From: Rhinopomastus cyanomelas
Taxonomy: Eukaryota; Chordata; Aves; Bucerotiformes; Rhinopomastidae
Length of the DNA stretch: 64,000 bases
Assembly: GCA_013400115.1 (NCBI GenBank)
Contig: VXBP01003488.1
Location: 124,001 to 188,000 of the forward strand
Direction of reading: 5' to 3'
Below, one piece after another: positions 1-12,339 of this stretch. Positions within the stretch are counted from its first letter, which is position 1, and every line of letters begins with the position of its first letter. The translations under genes and the position numbers were made by a program. Under the pieces are notes generated by a model that did not search any database, had not been told where the DNA came from, and saw only the letters and a program-made list of their open reading frames with translations.

Positions 1-139
1 ATGACTCTCTGACAGTCACTCAGAGTGACTTCTGGAATTCATTTGGCCTTTAGTGTTTCCAAACTCCTTGTGTCAGTATGTTGCTTCAGTGTTGTTGGGA
101 CCTGAGGTGTTTTCCCCTCTTATAAAAAACAATCCGTGG

Positions 140-556
140 CAGAGGAGACTGGAGGGAAAGTCTGATGGGGAGAGGCTGAGGGAGCTGGGGGTGTTTAAGC
201 TGGAGAAGAGGAGACTCAGTGGGGGACCTTCTCCCTCTCTACAGCTCCCTGCAGGAAGGTTGTAGTCAAGTAGGGGCCAGGTACTTCTCCCAGGCAACCA
301 GTACCAGGACAAGAGGGCAGGACCTGAAGCTGCCTGGGGAGGATTAGGCTGGATGTTAGGAAGCCCTTCCTCAGGGAAAGGGTGATTAGATGCTGGACTG
401 CCCAGGGCAGTGGTGGAGTCTCCATGCCTGGAGGTGTTGAAGGCCAGCCTGGCTGTGGCCCTTAATGCCCTGATGTGGCCGCTGTGATGATGTTAGGTCC
501 TGGTTTGATCTGGATGAGCTCAGAGGGCTTTTCTAGTCTCAGTCATTCTGTGATTG
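140..556 (+). mobile_element. CR1 LINE fragment, 5'-truncated
   Basis: CR1 3' untranslated region in sense orientation: GGGCAGGACCTGAAGCTGCC, then GAAGGCCAGCCTGGCTGTGG, closing with CTCAGTCATTCTGTGATTG. Of the five 3'-end types seen in the window this is the GAAGGCCAGCCTGG type. Confidence 0.93.
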
Positions 557-728
557 GTCTGGTTACAGCTCAGGTTGTGAGGCGAGTCAGACAGGTGGAT
601 GTTGTGCTGTTTGTTTGCTTTATACACTAAAATAACCTCAAATACAGGTAATACAGATGTGTAAACGTGTGCAGTGGTTATACCTACAGATAGTGACCAA
701 GCCTTTTCTTGGGGTAAGGCCAGGGAAA

Positions 729-955
729 ATCACAGAATCACAGACCTCAGGGAACACCCTGTGTCAACCCCCTGCCACGGGCAGTGACACCTCTCACTAG
801 ACCAGAGTGCCCAGAGCTACATCCAGCCTGGCCTTGAACCCTTCCAGAGGTGGAGCAGCCACAACCTAGGTACATTGTTCCAGTGAGGAATTTCTTTAGA
901 TCTAATCTGAATCTCCTCTATTTTAGCTTGTGTCCTGTCACTAGATTACCTGGTA
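729..955 (-). mobile_element. CR1 LINE fragment
   Basis: Reverse orientation, starting AATCACAGAATCACAG; contains GACACCTCTCACTAGACCAG and GGAGCAGCCACAACCT, hallmarks of the second CR1 3'-end type. It loses similarity near 955. Confidence 0.9.
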
Positions 956-2334
956 AATCACTGCCTAGGAAGGTCCCTCCCCAGCTCTGTGCCTCTCAGG
1001 TTTTCCATGACCAGAGGACACTGCCTTTGTACCCAGCTGGTCCTTTTCCAGACACAGCACCATTGCTTTTTCATGAACGGGTTTATAACCCCCAAAAATC
1101 TGGGGCTTGCAGCTATGAAAGAGAACGGCAAGGTTGATTTAGAAAGTCCAGAAGGTGAGTTGAGGGGTGGATGAAGAGATGAAGGGTATAGAAGCATTGC
1201 TGCGGATGGATCCAGTGCTGTGAGGCTTATCCTGACTTTCCCAGGGCTTTGCTTTTTGTTCTCTGTGTCATCGTGGAGGACTCACAATTCCTGTCAAAGC
1301 AGAACAATGGGGGTGTCTCAAGTAGCTGGTTTTCTCCCTTTTTCTCCCCGTTCTGTACCTGCTCTTGTCCATCTGAAAGGTCTGTTCCCAGACCTTGAAA
1401 AGATTCTGTGATATTCTGTGTTTTAGTGCTTCTGATTCCTGAGGTTTTCCTTCACCCAGATGAGGGACAGGGAGGACAGAGCCATTAGATTTAATATTTA
1501 AGGCACTAATACTACCTGTGGCATCTCCAGACTTCCCTGGTCCCCTGTCTCAGGTGACATGGAATTAAATAGTCCCTATTAAACATTGATAAGGGCTCAG
1601 AGATGATTATCAGGTGATTATAGGCAGAAGGAAAAGCTTCCCTATCAATTTTAATATTTTTGTGGCTGTGACAGCATTTGGTTCCATCAGCTGCAGAATA
1701 TCCTGTGCAATAGGTCTGGCAAATTCACAGAGACTTGGCACTTTAAAAGCTGCTGTTTTCCACACACAGAGCTTTATTTCTCTCTAGTACAGGTCCAGAA
1801 CACCTTCAGTGGGAAGAATAAGTGTTGCAGGATCTCTGTGGGGAGCGTTTGGGAACTGTTTATCATGGAGCTTTATGGACACAATCAGGTTAAACAGATA
1901 ATAGCAGTAGGTAGATTGGGGTCTGTAACAAGGGCTGGGTACTGCAAATCCATGTTTGTCCACTGTGAGGGTAAGGAACCGGAACGTAGACCTGATTCCT
2001 GAGGAGTTTTTCAGTAGAAGATACTACTCTCTAGGCTCAGTCTGACCCCCACAGCCAGCAGTGTTTGAAGCGTCTTCCCAGGAGTGAGTGAGAGAACTTT
2101 CCCTGTAGCCAGGGTTTGTGTAACGGTGTGTTGTGCACGTCTATCCCTTCATCACCCATCCCTGCCCTCTCCTGTTGCAGAGGGTCTGTGGTCAGTTCTC
2201 TAGAAGGTGACAGTTGCCTCACACTGAACCGAGAGGTGCTGTCCAGGCCCTCATGTGAGCGCTGGGCGGTCAATGGGCAGAGAGCACAGACACGTCTGTG
2301 GATGGTGCTGACTGTAAAGGTCTTGTCCTGCTGA

Positions 2335-3018
2335 CTGGGGCAAGAGTGGCTGGAGAGCTGCCTGGCAGAGAGGGACCTGGCAGTACTGGTTGACAACAGG
2401 CTGAAACAGGAGCCAGCAGCGTGTGCAGGTGGCCTAGAAGGCCCGTGGCATCCTGGCTTGGATCAGCAGTAGCATGGCCAGCAGGACTTCTCCCCTTGTA
2501 CTGGGCAGTGGTGAGGCTTCATCTTGAGTACTGGGACAGTGCTGGGCCCTTCACTTCAAGAGGGAGATGGAGGGGCTGGAGTGGGTCAGAGGAGCAACGA
2601 GACTGGGGAAGGGACTGGAGGGAAAGGCTGATGAGGAGAGGGGGTGTTTAGTCTGGAGAAGACTCAGGGGAGTCCTTTTCACTCTCTCCAACTCCTTGAA
2701 GGGAAGTTGGAGTCAGGTGGAGGTCAGGCTCTTCTCCCAGGCAGCCAGTGCGAGGAAGAGAGGGCAGGGCCTGAAGCTGCCAGGGGAGGGTTAGGTTGGA
2801 TGTTAGGAAGCCCTTTCTCACTGAAAGGGTGATCAGAGCCTGGAACAGACTACCATGGCAGCAGTGGAGTTCCCATTGCTGGAGGTGTTGAAGGCCAGCC
2901 TGGCTGTGGCCCTTAGTTGCCCTGGTCTGGTCTCTATGACGATGCTGGGTCCTGGTCTGGTCTGGATGAGCTCGGAGGGCTTTTCCAGCCTCAGTCATTC
3001 TGTGAATGATTCTGTGAT
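2335..3018 (+). mobile_element. CR1 LINE fragment, longer copy
   Basis: Begins in the 3' part of the coding region (GAGAGGGACCTGGCAGTACT, CATGGCCAGCAGGACTT) and runs through the GAAGGCCAGCCTGG-type 3' end to CATTCTGTGAATGATTCTGTG. An internal deletion is visible near 2490. Its reading frames are broken. Confidence 0.93.
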
Positions 3019-4067
3019 CTTGTATCTAATGGCAGCAGGGGCTGTGCCTCTGGGCAGCCCTCTATTACTAACACCATCAGAAGCCCTGAGGAAAGCCTCA
3101 CTGATGAGCCTTTCTCAAGATCATGAGGTTGATTTCAAGAAGTATGGATTTAAAAAATACTGATGTGTTGTCTTTGAGTTGTACAGCCTGGTTTTCTCTA
3201 CAGTTTAAACTTCCAGTTAAAATAAGTGGCCCAGCTTCTTGTGTGGCATAGCTGGGTTGGTGAGGAACAGCCCAACCCCTCCTCACTCTAGATACCCAAA
3301 GGAGAAATGAAAGAGCCTCAACAGTCGTCCAGGTAGATGAAACTCGAGTCATTTTGAACACAAAGGTGCAAATCTCCTGCCCGGGCTGGCATTGCCCTTC
3401 TGTGTTGTAAATCACAGTGTTTCATGCAGATTCTTTCCAGTTACAGGCAGCCTCCACCACAGGAGTGATTTTTTTTCTTGCTCATTAGGGATGGTTTGAC
3501 TTTTCAGTTTGCGGTGGGAGCGGCACATGGAACCGTTTAGCAGCGTCAGCCTGAGGGGTTGTGACTTTGGATTTGGAGGCCCCATGTTCTCTGGGATGTT
3601 TTTTCTCCAGCAGAAGTGTGATCACAGAGTAAGGTATAAAATTATATGGGATATAATTGTGTAACCCAGCCATGCCATTACCCTGAGTGTTAATTACCTC
3701 ATTCTTAACCCCCATGTTGAGTACAAAGGAGAAGAGTTAAAGGCCTGGCCACTGACATAGTGGTGGCAATCAGCATGGAAGGGTGTCAGAAGTTCACGGC
3801 TTGCTCTGAAGCAAAGGAGTTCCCTTCAGTGCCTTTCACCATGCTTCTTCCAATCAAACGGGCCATAAATGAGCAGTTCTAACGTGGAGCAAAACCAACC
3901 CAGCAGTTCTGCCCATGTGTGTGCTCTCTGCTGGTTTCCAGAATGGTAAATACATGGGGACGACTCATGAAATAAAGCCCTGCCTGCGTCTCCTGGTTTA
4001 TGAAACCAGAACAGGTGACAGACACCAGACCTCAGGCCTTTGGTGCTGTGGGTTTGTGCCTGATGCC

Positions 4068-4165
4068 CACAGAATCATCAGATGTGTTGGGTTAGAAGGG
4101 ACCTCCAAAGGTGTTCTAGTCCAACACCCCTACAACAGGCAGGGGCAACAACAAGATCAGGTCAG
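4068..4165 (-). mobile_element. CR1 LINE 3'-end stub
   Basis: CACAGAATCATCAGATGTGT then GGGTTAGAAGGGACCTCCAA and CCAACACCCCTACAACAG; 370 bases upstream of the coding exon at 4536, in antisense to the gene. Confidence 0.85.
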
Positions 4166-4535
4166 TGAGAACTAGGAGAAGTGATGGCTCAGCCCTCAGG
4201 ACCTGAGTTCAGGCTAGAGAATCAAGCATCTATGTTTCTGTGAGGTGGATGCTGTTTGCCTGGACAATAGAAACAACTTTTGTGGTTTTTTTTTTTTTAA
4301 ATAGCCTGCAAGTGGCTGCTCTGTGTTTGTCTGAATTTTAACACTTGCAGACTGGGCAGTGATTAAACAGAATGATCCAAGGGTTCCTCAGGGAGTGCAG
4401 ATTTCTCTCCACCAGACTGACACTCTTGTCCTGCTTGTGGAATGAAGAGAAAGGTGTTGGTCTGGAAGATGTGTGACAGCACTGATGTTGCTGTGTGAAC
4501 CACACAGTTGAGCACCTCTCTGTCCTCTTTTCCAG

Positions 4536-4644
4536 AATGATGAAGTCCTCTGTCCATATAGAAGAAGATGACTTTGTGCCGGAGCTTCAGCGGAGCATCC
4601 ATCCCAGAGAGAGGCCAGACTGGGAGGAGACCCTCAGCGCGATG
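4536..4644 (+). CDS. ARHGAP32: ARHGAP32 coding exon (first of three visible)
   Basis: ARHGAP32 is a multidomain Rho GTPase-activating protein (PX, SH3, RhoGAP, long proline-rich tail) acting on RhoA/Rac1/Cdc42, known from neuronal synapses and, in its PX form, from membrane trafficking. Seen: the frame from 4537 gives 36 codons containing PELQRSIHPRERPDWEETL, which matches from memory the human N-terminal segment at about residues 40-75. The acceptor is a pyrimidine-rich run ending TTTTCCAG at 4535; the donor is ATG|GTAAAA at 4645. One base (4536) completes the previous codon, and the exon ends on a whole codon, so it joins the next exon in phase 0. It is an acidic, unstructured segment before the PX domain. 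Two adjacent ATGs (4537 and 4540) open it, where human has Lys-Met, so translation could in principle start here in a transcript lacking the upstream exon; that is inference. The initiator exon of the long form is not in the window. Confidence 0.95.
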
Positions 4645-5150
4645 GTAAAAACACTCGTTGCCCTTTCTGTGTTATTTTTGGTTCTGAACAATCTTGTGTT
4701 CTAGTTACTCACTGATTTATCTTCCTCGAGTTTCAGATTTGTAAATGGATTGCATAGTCCAGGACCACAATCCTTTCCTACCTCTGGCAGTTCGTCAAGG
4801 AGAGAGAGAAGGAGGCTGCACAATGCCTCTGCCCTATTAAGTTGTGCCCCAGAGCGGCTCTGGCAACCAATTATAGGGTCCACAATGTCACAACGATTTT
4901 CATTCTGCATTAACCTCTTTTTCAGGGCAGACTTTTGAGCATGAAGGGAACTTCTTGTAAAAACATGCTCTTTGAAGCATGCAGCATTGTGGAATAATGA
5001 GATTTTAGCAAAATGCTGGCTAAGTCTACAGAAACAAAACCTCAACCTGAAAGTGAACCCACCATCAGTGGGGAAAAGCCGTGGCAGAGGTGCTGGTCTC
5101 GTGTTTGTGGAAGGGGCTGCAGGCAGCTCTGTTCCCTCAACATACACAGA

Positions 5151-5640
5151 CCCACAGATTATTGGGGCTTGGAAGGGGCCTCCAGGGGTCATCGAGTCAA
5201 GCCCCCTGCTCAAGCAGGACCACAGAGTCCAGGGCAGGTCACACAAAAATGCATACAGAGGAATCTTAAAAGTCTCCAGAGAAGGAGACTCCATGACCTC
5301 CCTGGGCAGCCTGTTCCAGTGCTCTGTAACCTTTACAGTAAAGAAGTTCTTTGTCATGTTGAGGTGGAACCTCTTGTGCTCCAACTGACACTTGTTGTCC
5401 CTTGTCCTTTCATAGGGTGCAAGTGAATAGAGATTGTCTCTTTCTTCTTGACACTCAGTTCTCATGGATTTATAGACAGTGATTATATTTCCTTGTAATC
5501 TTCTCCTCTCCAAACTAAAAAGCCCCAGGTCTCTCAATCTCTCCTCATAAGGCAGGTGCTCCAGTTCCACAATCATCCTTGTAGCCCTCTGTTGGACTCT
5601 CTCAACCAGATCTCTTTCTCTCTTGAACTGGGGAAAATAA
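5151..5640 (-). mobile_element. CR1 LINE fragment
   Basis: Antisense copy of the third 3'-end type (GGAGACTCCATGACCTCCCT, CCTGTTCCAGTGCTCTGTAA, CTCATAAGGCAGGTGCTCCA). Its complement yields a long chance open frame of 291 codons that reads through into unique sequence; this is not a gene. Confidence 0.93.
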
Positions 5641-6406
5641 TGCTTGTTTTCTTTTCAAATGAATGAGCAGAGTACCTGTAGGTCCCCTTTCCCAGCTCCC
5701 TCTGTCATCTGCTGAGTTTGGGAGGTCAGATGCTAGTTATGAACAGCCAGCCAGAGCAGTGTGAGGAGGTGGTTTGGTGAAGTGTTCCCACCTCACAGAA
5801 GCTTGATCTACCTTGGTTCAGCCTGGGAGCCTCTGGAGTTGTCTTATTCTGGCCTCATTACTGTACTGAGCTGGACAGGAAATTACGTTCTGCTGCCGGC
5901 CTTGGGTAGCAGGATGGTTTGAATCCTCCAGGACACAGTGGTGCTCCAGCCTAGCAGGGTGGATGAGATAGCTGGCTGTGGTGGGGCATCGTTTGGCAGT
6001 GCAGGGCTTCAGCCTGTGCATCCTCTGTTCCTGCATTGCTGTTGGTGCCATGGTGGCACAAGAGATGGACGTTGTCTTGTTTGACACGAAGGGCTGACAG
6101 GAGTGGATTCATCCCAGCGAATTGTTTGAAGTTTCAGCCACTGTTCTGTGAAACAGATTTGGGCTTAGCTGTTCTTTACACATTGTTCAGAAAACCTGTA
6201 GGTTATAACTCTCTGTAAACCAGGTATTTATTTTAATTTTGAATAGGGGAACAAAACCAAGTGCTTGTGTTGTACTCCATATAATTCAGGGGTGAATGTT
6301 TTCTTCCAAAACTTAGTTTCAAGCAAAAAAACCATCAGCTTCACCAGTGGTTTTCTCTGCTGGAATTTTCTGTGCTAGTTGCTTGTCTTGACTCTTCACT
6401 TAGTCA

Positions 6407-6862
6407 GATCACATCATTGAATGATCTGGGCTGGAAGAGACCTTAAACATTGTCCATTGCCAACCCCCTGAGATGGGCAGTGACACCTCTCACAAGACCA
6501 TGATGCCCAGAGCCTCATCCAACCTGGCCTTGGACACTAGCAGGGATGGAGCAGCCACAACCTCTCTGGGCATCCTGTTCCGGGGCCTCAGCACCCTCAT
6601 AGGCAGGAATCTCTTCCTCAGATCTTATCTCAATGTCCACTTTTTCAGCTTAAAGCCATTTCCCCTTGTCGTGACACTACAAACTCCTGTAAAAAGCCCT
6701 TGCCCAGCTTCCTTTCAGGTAGTGGAAGATGCTCTAAGGTCCCCTTGGAGCCTTTTCTCTAGGCTGAACAGCTCCAGCTCCCTCAGCCTGTCCCCATAGC
6801 AGAGATGGCTCCAGCCATCTAAGCATCTCTGTGGCCTCCTCTGCACCTGCTCCAACACTGTT
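6407..6862 (-). mobile_element. CR1 LINE fragment
   Basis: Second 3'-end type: GACACCTCTCACAAGACCAT, GGAGCAGCCACAACCTCTCT and, at its inner end, GTGGCCTCCTCTGCACCTGC. Truncated after CTCCAACACT. Confidence 0.93.
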
Positions 6863-7455
6863 AATTGTGACTTTCTTGCAGTTGTTACTTCCCAGGTTTG
6901 TTCTTCTCTGTCATTATGGTGTTTTTCTCTTCTCTCCACCTTGGTGGAGAGCAGTTCACACTGATGCTGCCTGTTCAAATCAGTGTTTCTCAGCCAGCAG
7001 GGCAGGCTCCCAGCCGCAGCACAAGGTGCTTCTGAACACCCCTGAGCCAGGAGTCGTGTGTGAAGCTCTTCTTGACTCTGTGACCTCGAGGTGTGTCTCA
7101 GCAATGTGAGTCTAATTCGCTGTCTGCACTTGGAACACAAGTTAGCTGGCACAACTCATTGGTTAGGTTTTCATTCCACTGTTGATTTACAAGGAAGGAA
7201 AGGGTCACCTCTTCTGCTGAGATGCCTTCCCAGTTCTCAAAGCTGCTGCAGCCATAGACACTGATGCTCAGCTCTCTGTGCAGCCTGCATGTGTGCATGA
7301 CACTCTTCACTGGTCTCTTTGCTCACTGTTTAGAACACATCCTCTTGCAGAGCAGTGGGAAAACTAAGCAGCCCAGGTGGCCATAAAAAAGAGATTCAGA
7401 GGATGATAAACAAGAAATCCACATCTTGGATACCCTACCACGATGGTTCAATGGG

Positions 7456-7735
7456 ATGAATCACAGGGTACATGCAGAGAAGAGACCTTCAAGATCATCT
7501 AGTCTAGTCCAGCCTGCAACCCAAGACTGCAGGCTCACTGCTAGATCATGTCCCTAGGCACCGGGTCACACTGTTTAAATGCCTCCAGAGATGATGACTC
7601 CGCCGCTGCCCTGGGAGGCTATTCCAATGTTTGATAACCCTTTCAGTGAAGAAATGTTTCGTAATACCCAGTTTAAACTGCCCTAGCACAGCCTGCAGCC
7701 ATTTCCTATAGTCTTGTCACATACCACCAGGTAGA
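7456..7735 (-). mobile_element. CR1 LINE fragment, diverged
   Basis: AATCACAGGGTACATG, AGACCTTCAAGATCATCTAG, TTTAAATGCCTCCAGAGATG, GACTCCGCCGCTGCCCTGGG. More diverged than its neighbours, so probably an older insertion. Confidence 0.85.
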
Positions 7736-8837
7736 TGAGGCTGTCCCCCTCCTCATTCCAACTTCATTTCAGCTACTATGGTTCACAGCGGCTGGGATTT
7801 GTGCTTACAGCATTGCTTTGGCCTCCGGGTCCTCTGAAAACATTGGGGATGTGTGAAAAAGGCCCCAGACCTTACTTGATCCTGTTTAATGTGTTGAGTA
7901 CCTCAAGTTCCCACTTCTAGCCTCTGCTGTTTGCCCAGGCAGAAGGAAATTTGTGTAAGATGTCACTGACCAACACATCTGGGTTCTGGCTCCTGCCCCA
8001 TCACCGTCAGCTGGAGGCTGGGGACTTTTTCCCTTTGCTCTTCTCCTTCGTTTTGCATTTTTGGCAGCCTCTGGCCTGGCCTTTTCTCAGCTTGTCCTCC
8101 TTCTGAGCTGTGTGAGCTTCTCACAGGGCCATCGTACAGTTAATTTTTGGTCAGTAGTTGTTGAAGGCTGCAACCTGGGAGCAGAGGCTGCAGGGTTCTG
8201 GAGAAGCTGGATACGTGGCGGTGATGTTTTATGCTCTCCTCTGCTTCCCCAGGCAGACAGCTGGAGACCCAGCGGGCGCGAGGCTTTGTCACTTTAGATG
8301 AAGCTCACGTTCTGCCAGGTGAGCCAGTGCTGCGACTGGGAGGTTCTGACAGACCACTGACTCTGATTTCTCTCTTGAACTTGGCCTCTCTGCATGGTGC
8401 TGTACTGTGGGCAAAGGCAGTCTGTGCCTTCACAGTGAGATGAACTCTTGCTCTCCCTCTCCTCTTTTATCTGCGGTCTGTTCTGAAGTGCTTATTATTA
8501 ATTGATGGAAGTGCTTTGTTTCCGGAGCTTTTCCTTCACAAGAAATAGACTGAAAGTCCTCGTGAATGTGCTGAGGCTGAGTGGCCTCCTGTAAATGTAA
8601 GGTAGGGCAGGAACTCTGTTCTTACGGCTCAGTCATTGCTGATTTATTCAGCTCATGGCCTTTGTTTGATTCCACTTGCATTGCCTATTTGACATCTGCT
8701 GCTTGTACTGTCACCTGCTTTCCAAAGCTGGTCAGAAAATCAAATGGTTGTGTGTTGGAGACCTGGTTTGTTCAGATTCTTCTGGTCATTCTTGGTTTCA
8801 CACTTGATAACTGTCATGAAATCCTGTGCTGCAGATG

Positions 8838-8880
8838 GAGTCATAGAGGTCTGTCCCAACCTGAATGATTCTAAGATTGT
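8838..8880 (+). mobile_element. CR1 LINE 3'-terminal stub
   Basis: Only the last ~40 bases of a sense CR1: AGGTCTGTCCCAACCTGAAT then GATTCTAAGATTGT. The short length makes the call tentative. Confidence 0.6.
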
Positions 8881-9317
8881 CAGGTCCGACCATCAGCCCA
8901 GCACCACCTGTGTCCCAGTTCTGGAGAAGCAGGCTGAAGGACACACAGTGCTGGCTGGTCAGACGTGATAGGAGGTGAATGGCAAAGCATCAGCCCTCAC
9001 ACACTGCTGTATTTTATATCCCCCTCTGTGACTTGGCTTTATCTTTAGAATTTGCTCATGTTAGAGGCACCATTTCTCTCACTACCTCAGCCTCCCGTTC
9101 CCTCAGTGCCCCAGTCCTGCTGGGTAGCTTTCACACAGGCAGGCTTTTCCTTTCACTGCTCCAGTGTGGAAACTGCTGCTGATGATATTGACTCTGTGTA
9201 GAAAACTTGTGATTCCAGGGGTACGGAGAGCTGTATGACGCAGGTAATGCTGCAGGGCATGGATTTTGTAGGGTTTCTCTGAGGTACTGATGGAGTTTTA
9301 AAGGAAGGGAGTGTTTT

Positions 9318-9845
9318 TCACAGAATCACAGGATGACTGAGGCTGGAAAAGCCCTCTGAGCTCATCCAGACCAGACCAGAACCTAACATCACCACAGCAG
9401 CCACACCAGGGCACTAAGGGCCACAGCCACTCTGTCCTTCAACACCTCCAAGGATGAGGACTCCACCACTGCCCTGGGAAGTCCATTCCAGGCTCTGATC
9501 ACACTTTCCGTGAGGAAGGGCTTCCTAACATCTAGCCCTCCCCTGGCAGCTTCAAGCCCTACCCTCTTGTCCTGGCACTGGTTGCCTGGGAGAAGAGCCT
9601 GACTCCCACCTGACTACAACCTCCCTTCAGAGAGTTGTAGAGAGGGAGAAGGTCCCCTCTGAGTCTCCACTTCTCAATACCCCCAGCTCCCTCGTCCTCT
9701 CCTCTTCAGCCTTTCCATCCAGTCCTTACCCAGCCTCATTGCTGCTCTGGACCCTCTCCAGCCCCTCAATCTCTTTCTTGAAGTGAGGGACCCAGCGCTG
9801 CCCCCAGTACTCAAGGGGAAGCCTCCCTAGTGTCCAGTACCAGTT
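9318..9845 (-). mobile_element. CR1 LINE fragment
   Basis: Full 3' untranslated part of the GAAGGCCAGCCTGG type in reverse (CACAGAATCACAGGATGACT, ACCAGACCAGAACCTAACAT) through CTTTCTTGAAGTGAGGGACC to GCCTCCCTAGTGTCCAGTA. Confidence 0.94.
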
Positions 9846-10050
9846 TCCTCGCAAGGTGCTGGAGAGCAAGTGCTCTCCTGGGTGACAGCAAACGCTGTGG
9901 TGAAAGAGCAGGATGAAAACAGGGAGATAGATATAAACCAGCTGTGTTCATACAGACTATTGTTGCAGAGAGATGCCACCTGCAGCTGCATGAGCCCAGA
10001 GAGATGGTGAAATATTCACTACAAAGCCAGAGACAGGGCCTCATATCCAT

Positions 10051-10113
10051 GTGAATGTGTGTCTGTGTTTGCATGTGAGTGTCAATGTGTGTGTGTATGT
10101 GTGTGAGTGAGTC
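10051..10113 (+). repeat. TG-rich simple repeat
   Basis: Imperfect (TG)n with interspersed A and C, longest pure core GTGTGTGTGT around 10086-10095. This is ordinary microsatellite sequence. Confidence 0.85.
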
Positions 10114-11310
10114 CCTATATAATCTGTTTCTGAAAAGGTCATTTTTTCTACAGCATCTGATGCTTCTTCCAGCTCTGGAATCTTTCCAAGCAGAGTCCCT
10201 GGAGCTGTGGAAGGGCTGTTTACTGTGAGATTTTTTTCCATAGTGCCCTGCGCACAGGAGTGTGGATGATAATCCTCACTCTGGTGACATCTGACAGCGA
10301 GTGGCTGCCGGGGTTCAGTCAGGAGTAGATATGGCTGGCTGTGACCAAGAGCTGTTCACCCTGAAGGAATGCATGTTTCTCACCCCAGGGCATCTCTGAC
10401 CACTGGCTTTTGGGTTCTGCGGGTCCGATTGTCCTTAATGAGGTTATTGAGCTGACAACCAGAGTACCCTCAAGTTGCCTAGGAAAGGTGTGATGCAGGA
10501 ACCTCTGAATTACTGGTGGGAAACCACTGTGAGTCCTTGGGTGGGGCAGATGCAGGAAGGAACAGGAAGGCAGGTGGCTGGCATTTGCTACCATCTGCTT
10601 TGTTTTTCTTAGGAAGGGCATGATCCTACAAGTCTTGTGGAAAAGCATAGGGGTTAGACCCTGTTCTAGAAATCCCTGGGATTAATCTTAGATCAGGTCA
10701 GTTGGATTCTGCGATCTGCAGTATTTTGGGCATTTTGTACCAGATAAGGGAAAGGTTCCTGGTCTTGTGAGGTTAATAAAGGCTCTTTAATGAGGCCTCA
10801 GTGTTTCTCTCTGTTAAATCTGGGACATGAGTGAGGAGAAAACTAATTTTAAATGCAATTTGTAAAAGGGTGCAGAGATCACTGAGGTGTAAGGGTTTAA
10901 AGAACAATTTCACTCTCCTTGGTGAGGAGGATTTGTTTCTCCTCTGTCCAGTACCTGGTGCAGTGCTGTCCCAGATCTCGATCAGGGCTTCTGCAGGAGC
11001 AAACAGGAGAAGTGTGAAGGGCTTCTTTGTAAAGTATTTTAGTTTGGTTGGGTTATAATTCAGAAAAGACCAGGTGTGTTTGTGACGGTGTCAGTGCTGA
11101 CCCAAACCCTCACAGAGACTTCCAGGAACTGCAGCACAATCCAAAGAACAGGGGAATGTGGCAAATGCACTGGCTTGGCTCTATCAGCAGCAGAGATCTG
11201 AAGTGATTCAGTGGTTTGCTGAAGTGATCATAGAATCATCTTAAAAGAAAGACCTTAAAAGAAGGTTTATTTTTCACAGTTCCAGTTCAACCTACAGGTT
11301 CTGCTGTAGT

Positions 11311-11464
11311 AAATCATAGAATCACAGAATTGTCATGGCTGGAAAGGACCTCCAGGATCATCCCAGCATCTCCCTAACGCCTAGACCTCAAGTGCTCTAG
11401 CTACTCTGTTTTTAAATGCCTCCGGGGATGGTGACTCCACCCCCTCCCTGGGCAGCCTGATCTT
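11311..11464 (-). mobile_element. CR1 LINE 3' fragment
   Basis: AATCATAGAATCACAGAATT, GGAAAGGACCTCCAGGATCA, TTTAAATGCCTCCGGGGATG, ends CCTCCCTGGGCAGCCTGA. Confidence 0.9.
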
Positions 11465-12207
11465 GTGAAGGGAACCTGAGGTTCTCAGTGCTTTGTGCAC
11501 CTGAATGAACCAGCACCCGAAATTATAGCTGAGGATGTGGCTGTGAGCTCTCAAGTGTCAGTGAGGCTTTGTTAGACTCACCCCGTTTTCACATGGGTTT
11601 TGTAAGGGTTCTGTCTGCCAACCCACAGGTTCTTGTCAATGTCCAAAGTTTTAAGCTCACAGGGAACATTTTAGCAGAGAGGAAGCTGAAAATCTGTTTT
11701 TCTGGTGTTTTTCTGAGAACTCACCTGGGCAGGAGCCGTTGCCAGGAGCCCCACGTTCCGTGCAGCACACACAGCAGTCATCGCTGTGATAGTATCTCGG
11801 TGAAGCAGTTCTGCTCTGGCTCTGCACCACTAACCTAGATTTCACTCTCCGTTCACGTAACTTGTTTTCTTGTCGCTGCTGCATGAATCGAGTGTTTTTT
11901 TTCCCCTCGTTAGGCTTTTGGCAAGGAATTGGACTGCTGTGTGTGGTTCTTTCTCTCCCTCTCCGGTAGAGAGTCGTTTGTATTTCGCAGGCAAGCTCCC
12001 AGCGTGAAGCTTGTCCCTGGGAATCTTTGGAAAGTGGGACAATCACTTAATTGGCACCTTGGCTCCTGTTGGGGGCTGCCAATTAACCGGGATCAGTTAG
12101 AGCAGAGTGGGTCCCGTAGTTTTGGCAGGAAGTATTGATTTCTGGCAATCATTTAATTTGCATTGCTGGTGCTGTGGAAGTGATTGTTTCTAGGTCTGCT
12201 CACTGTT

Positions 12208-12262
12208 ACAGAACCATAAAGGTTGGAAGAGACCTCTGAGATCACCAAGTCCAACTGTCCTT
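12208..12262 (-). mobile_element. CR1 LINE 3'-end stub
   Basis: ACAGAACCATAAAGGTTGGA then AGAGACCTCTGAGATCACCA and AGTCCAACTGTCC. It lies 80 bases before a separate, longer CR1 in the same orientation. Confidence 0.8.
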
Positions 12263-12339
12263 GCAGTGGATTCAGTGCTGATCACTGCAGTGCTGGTCCA
12301 AGAGAGAAAACTAAGATACTTTACATTTCTCTTTCAAAA

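Larger units (their letters stand above)
1..4535 (+). other. ARHGAP32: ARHGAP32 intron, 3' part
   Basis: This is non-coding intron sequence upstream of the first visible exon. CR1 pieces lie at 140-556, 729-955, 2335-3018 and 4068-4165. The unique stretches 956-2334 and 3019-4067 show no exon-like frame with splice sites and no RNA gene that I recognise. I looked for the preceding human coding segment (the acidic METESESS... exon) and did not see it. The intron ends in the pyrimidine-rich acceptor before 4536. Confidence 0.85.

Noticed and set aside
4701..5576. Longest minus-strand open frame (291 codons)
   Set aside because: Its first half is the complement of an antisense CR1 3' untranslated region and the rest is intron next to a certain + strand exon. 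No protein family resemblance.
8061..8297. Frame that begins like a secreted protein (hydrophobic N-terminus)
   Set aside because: It opens at TTG, not ATG, and has no other support; it is short and lies in plain intron.
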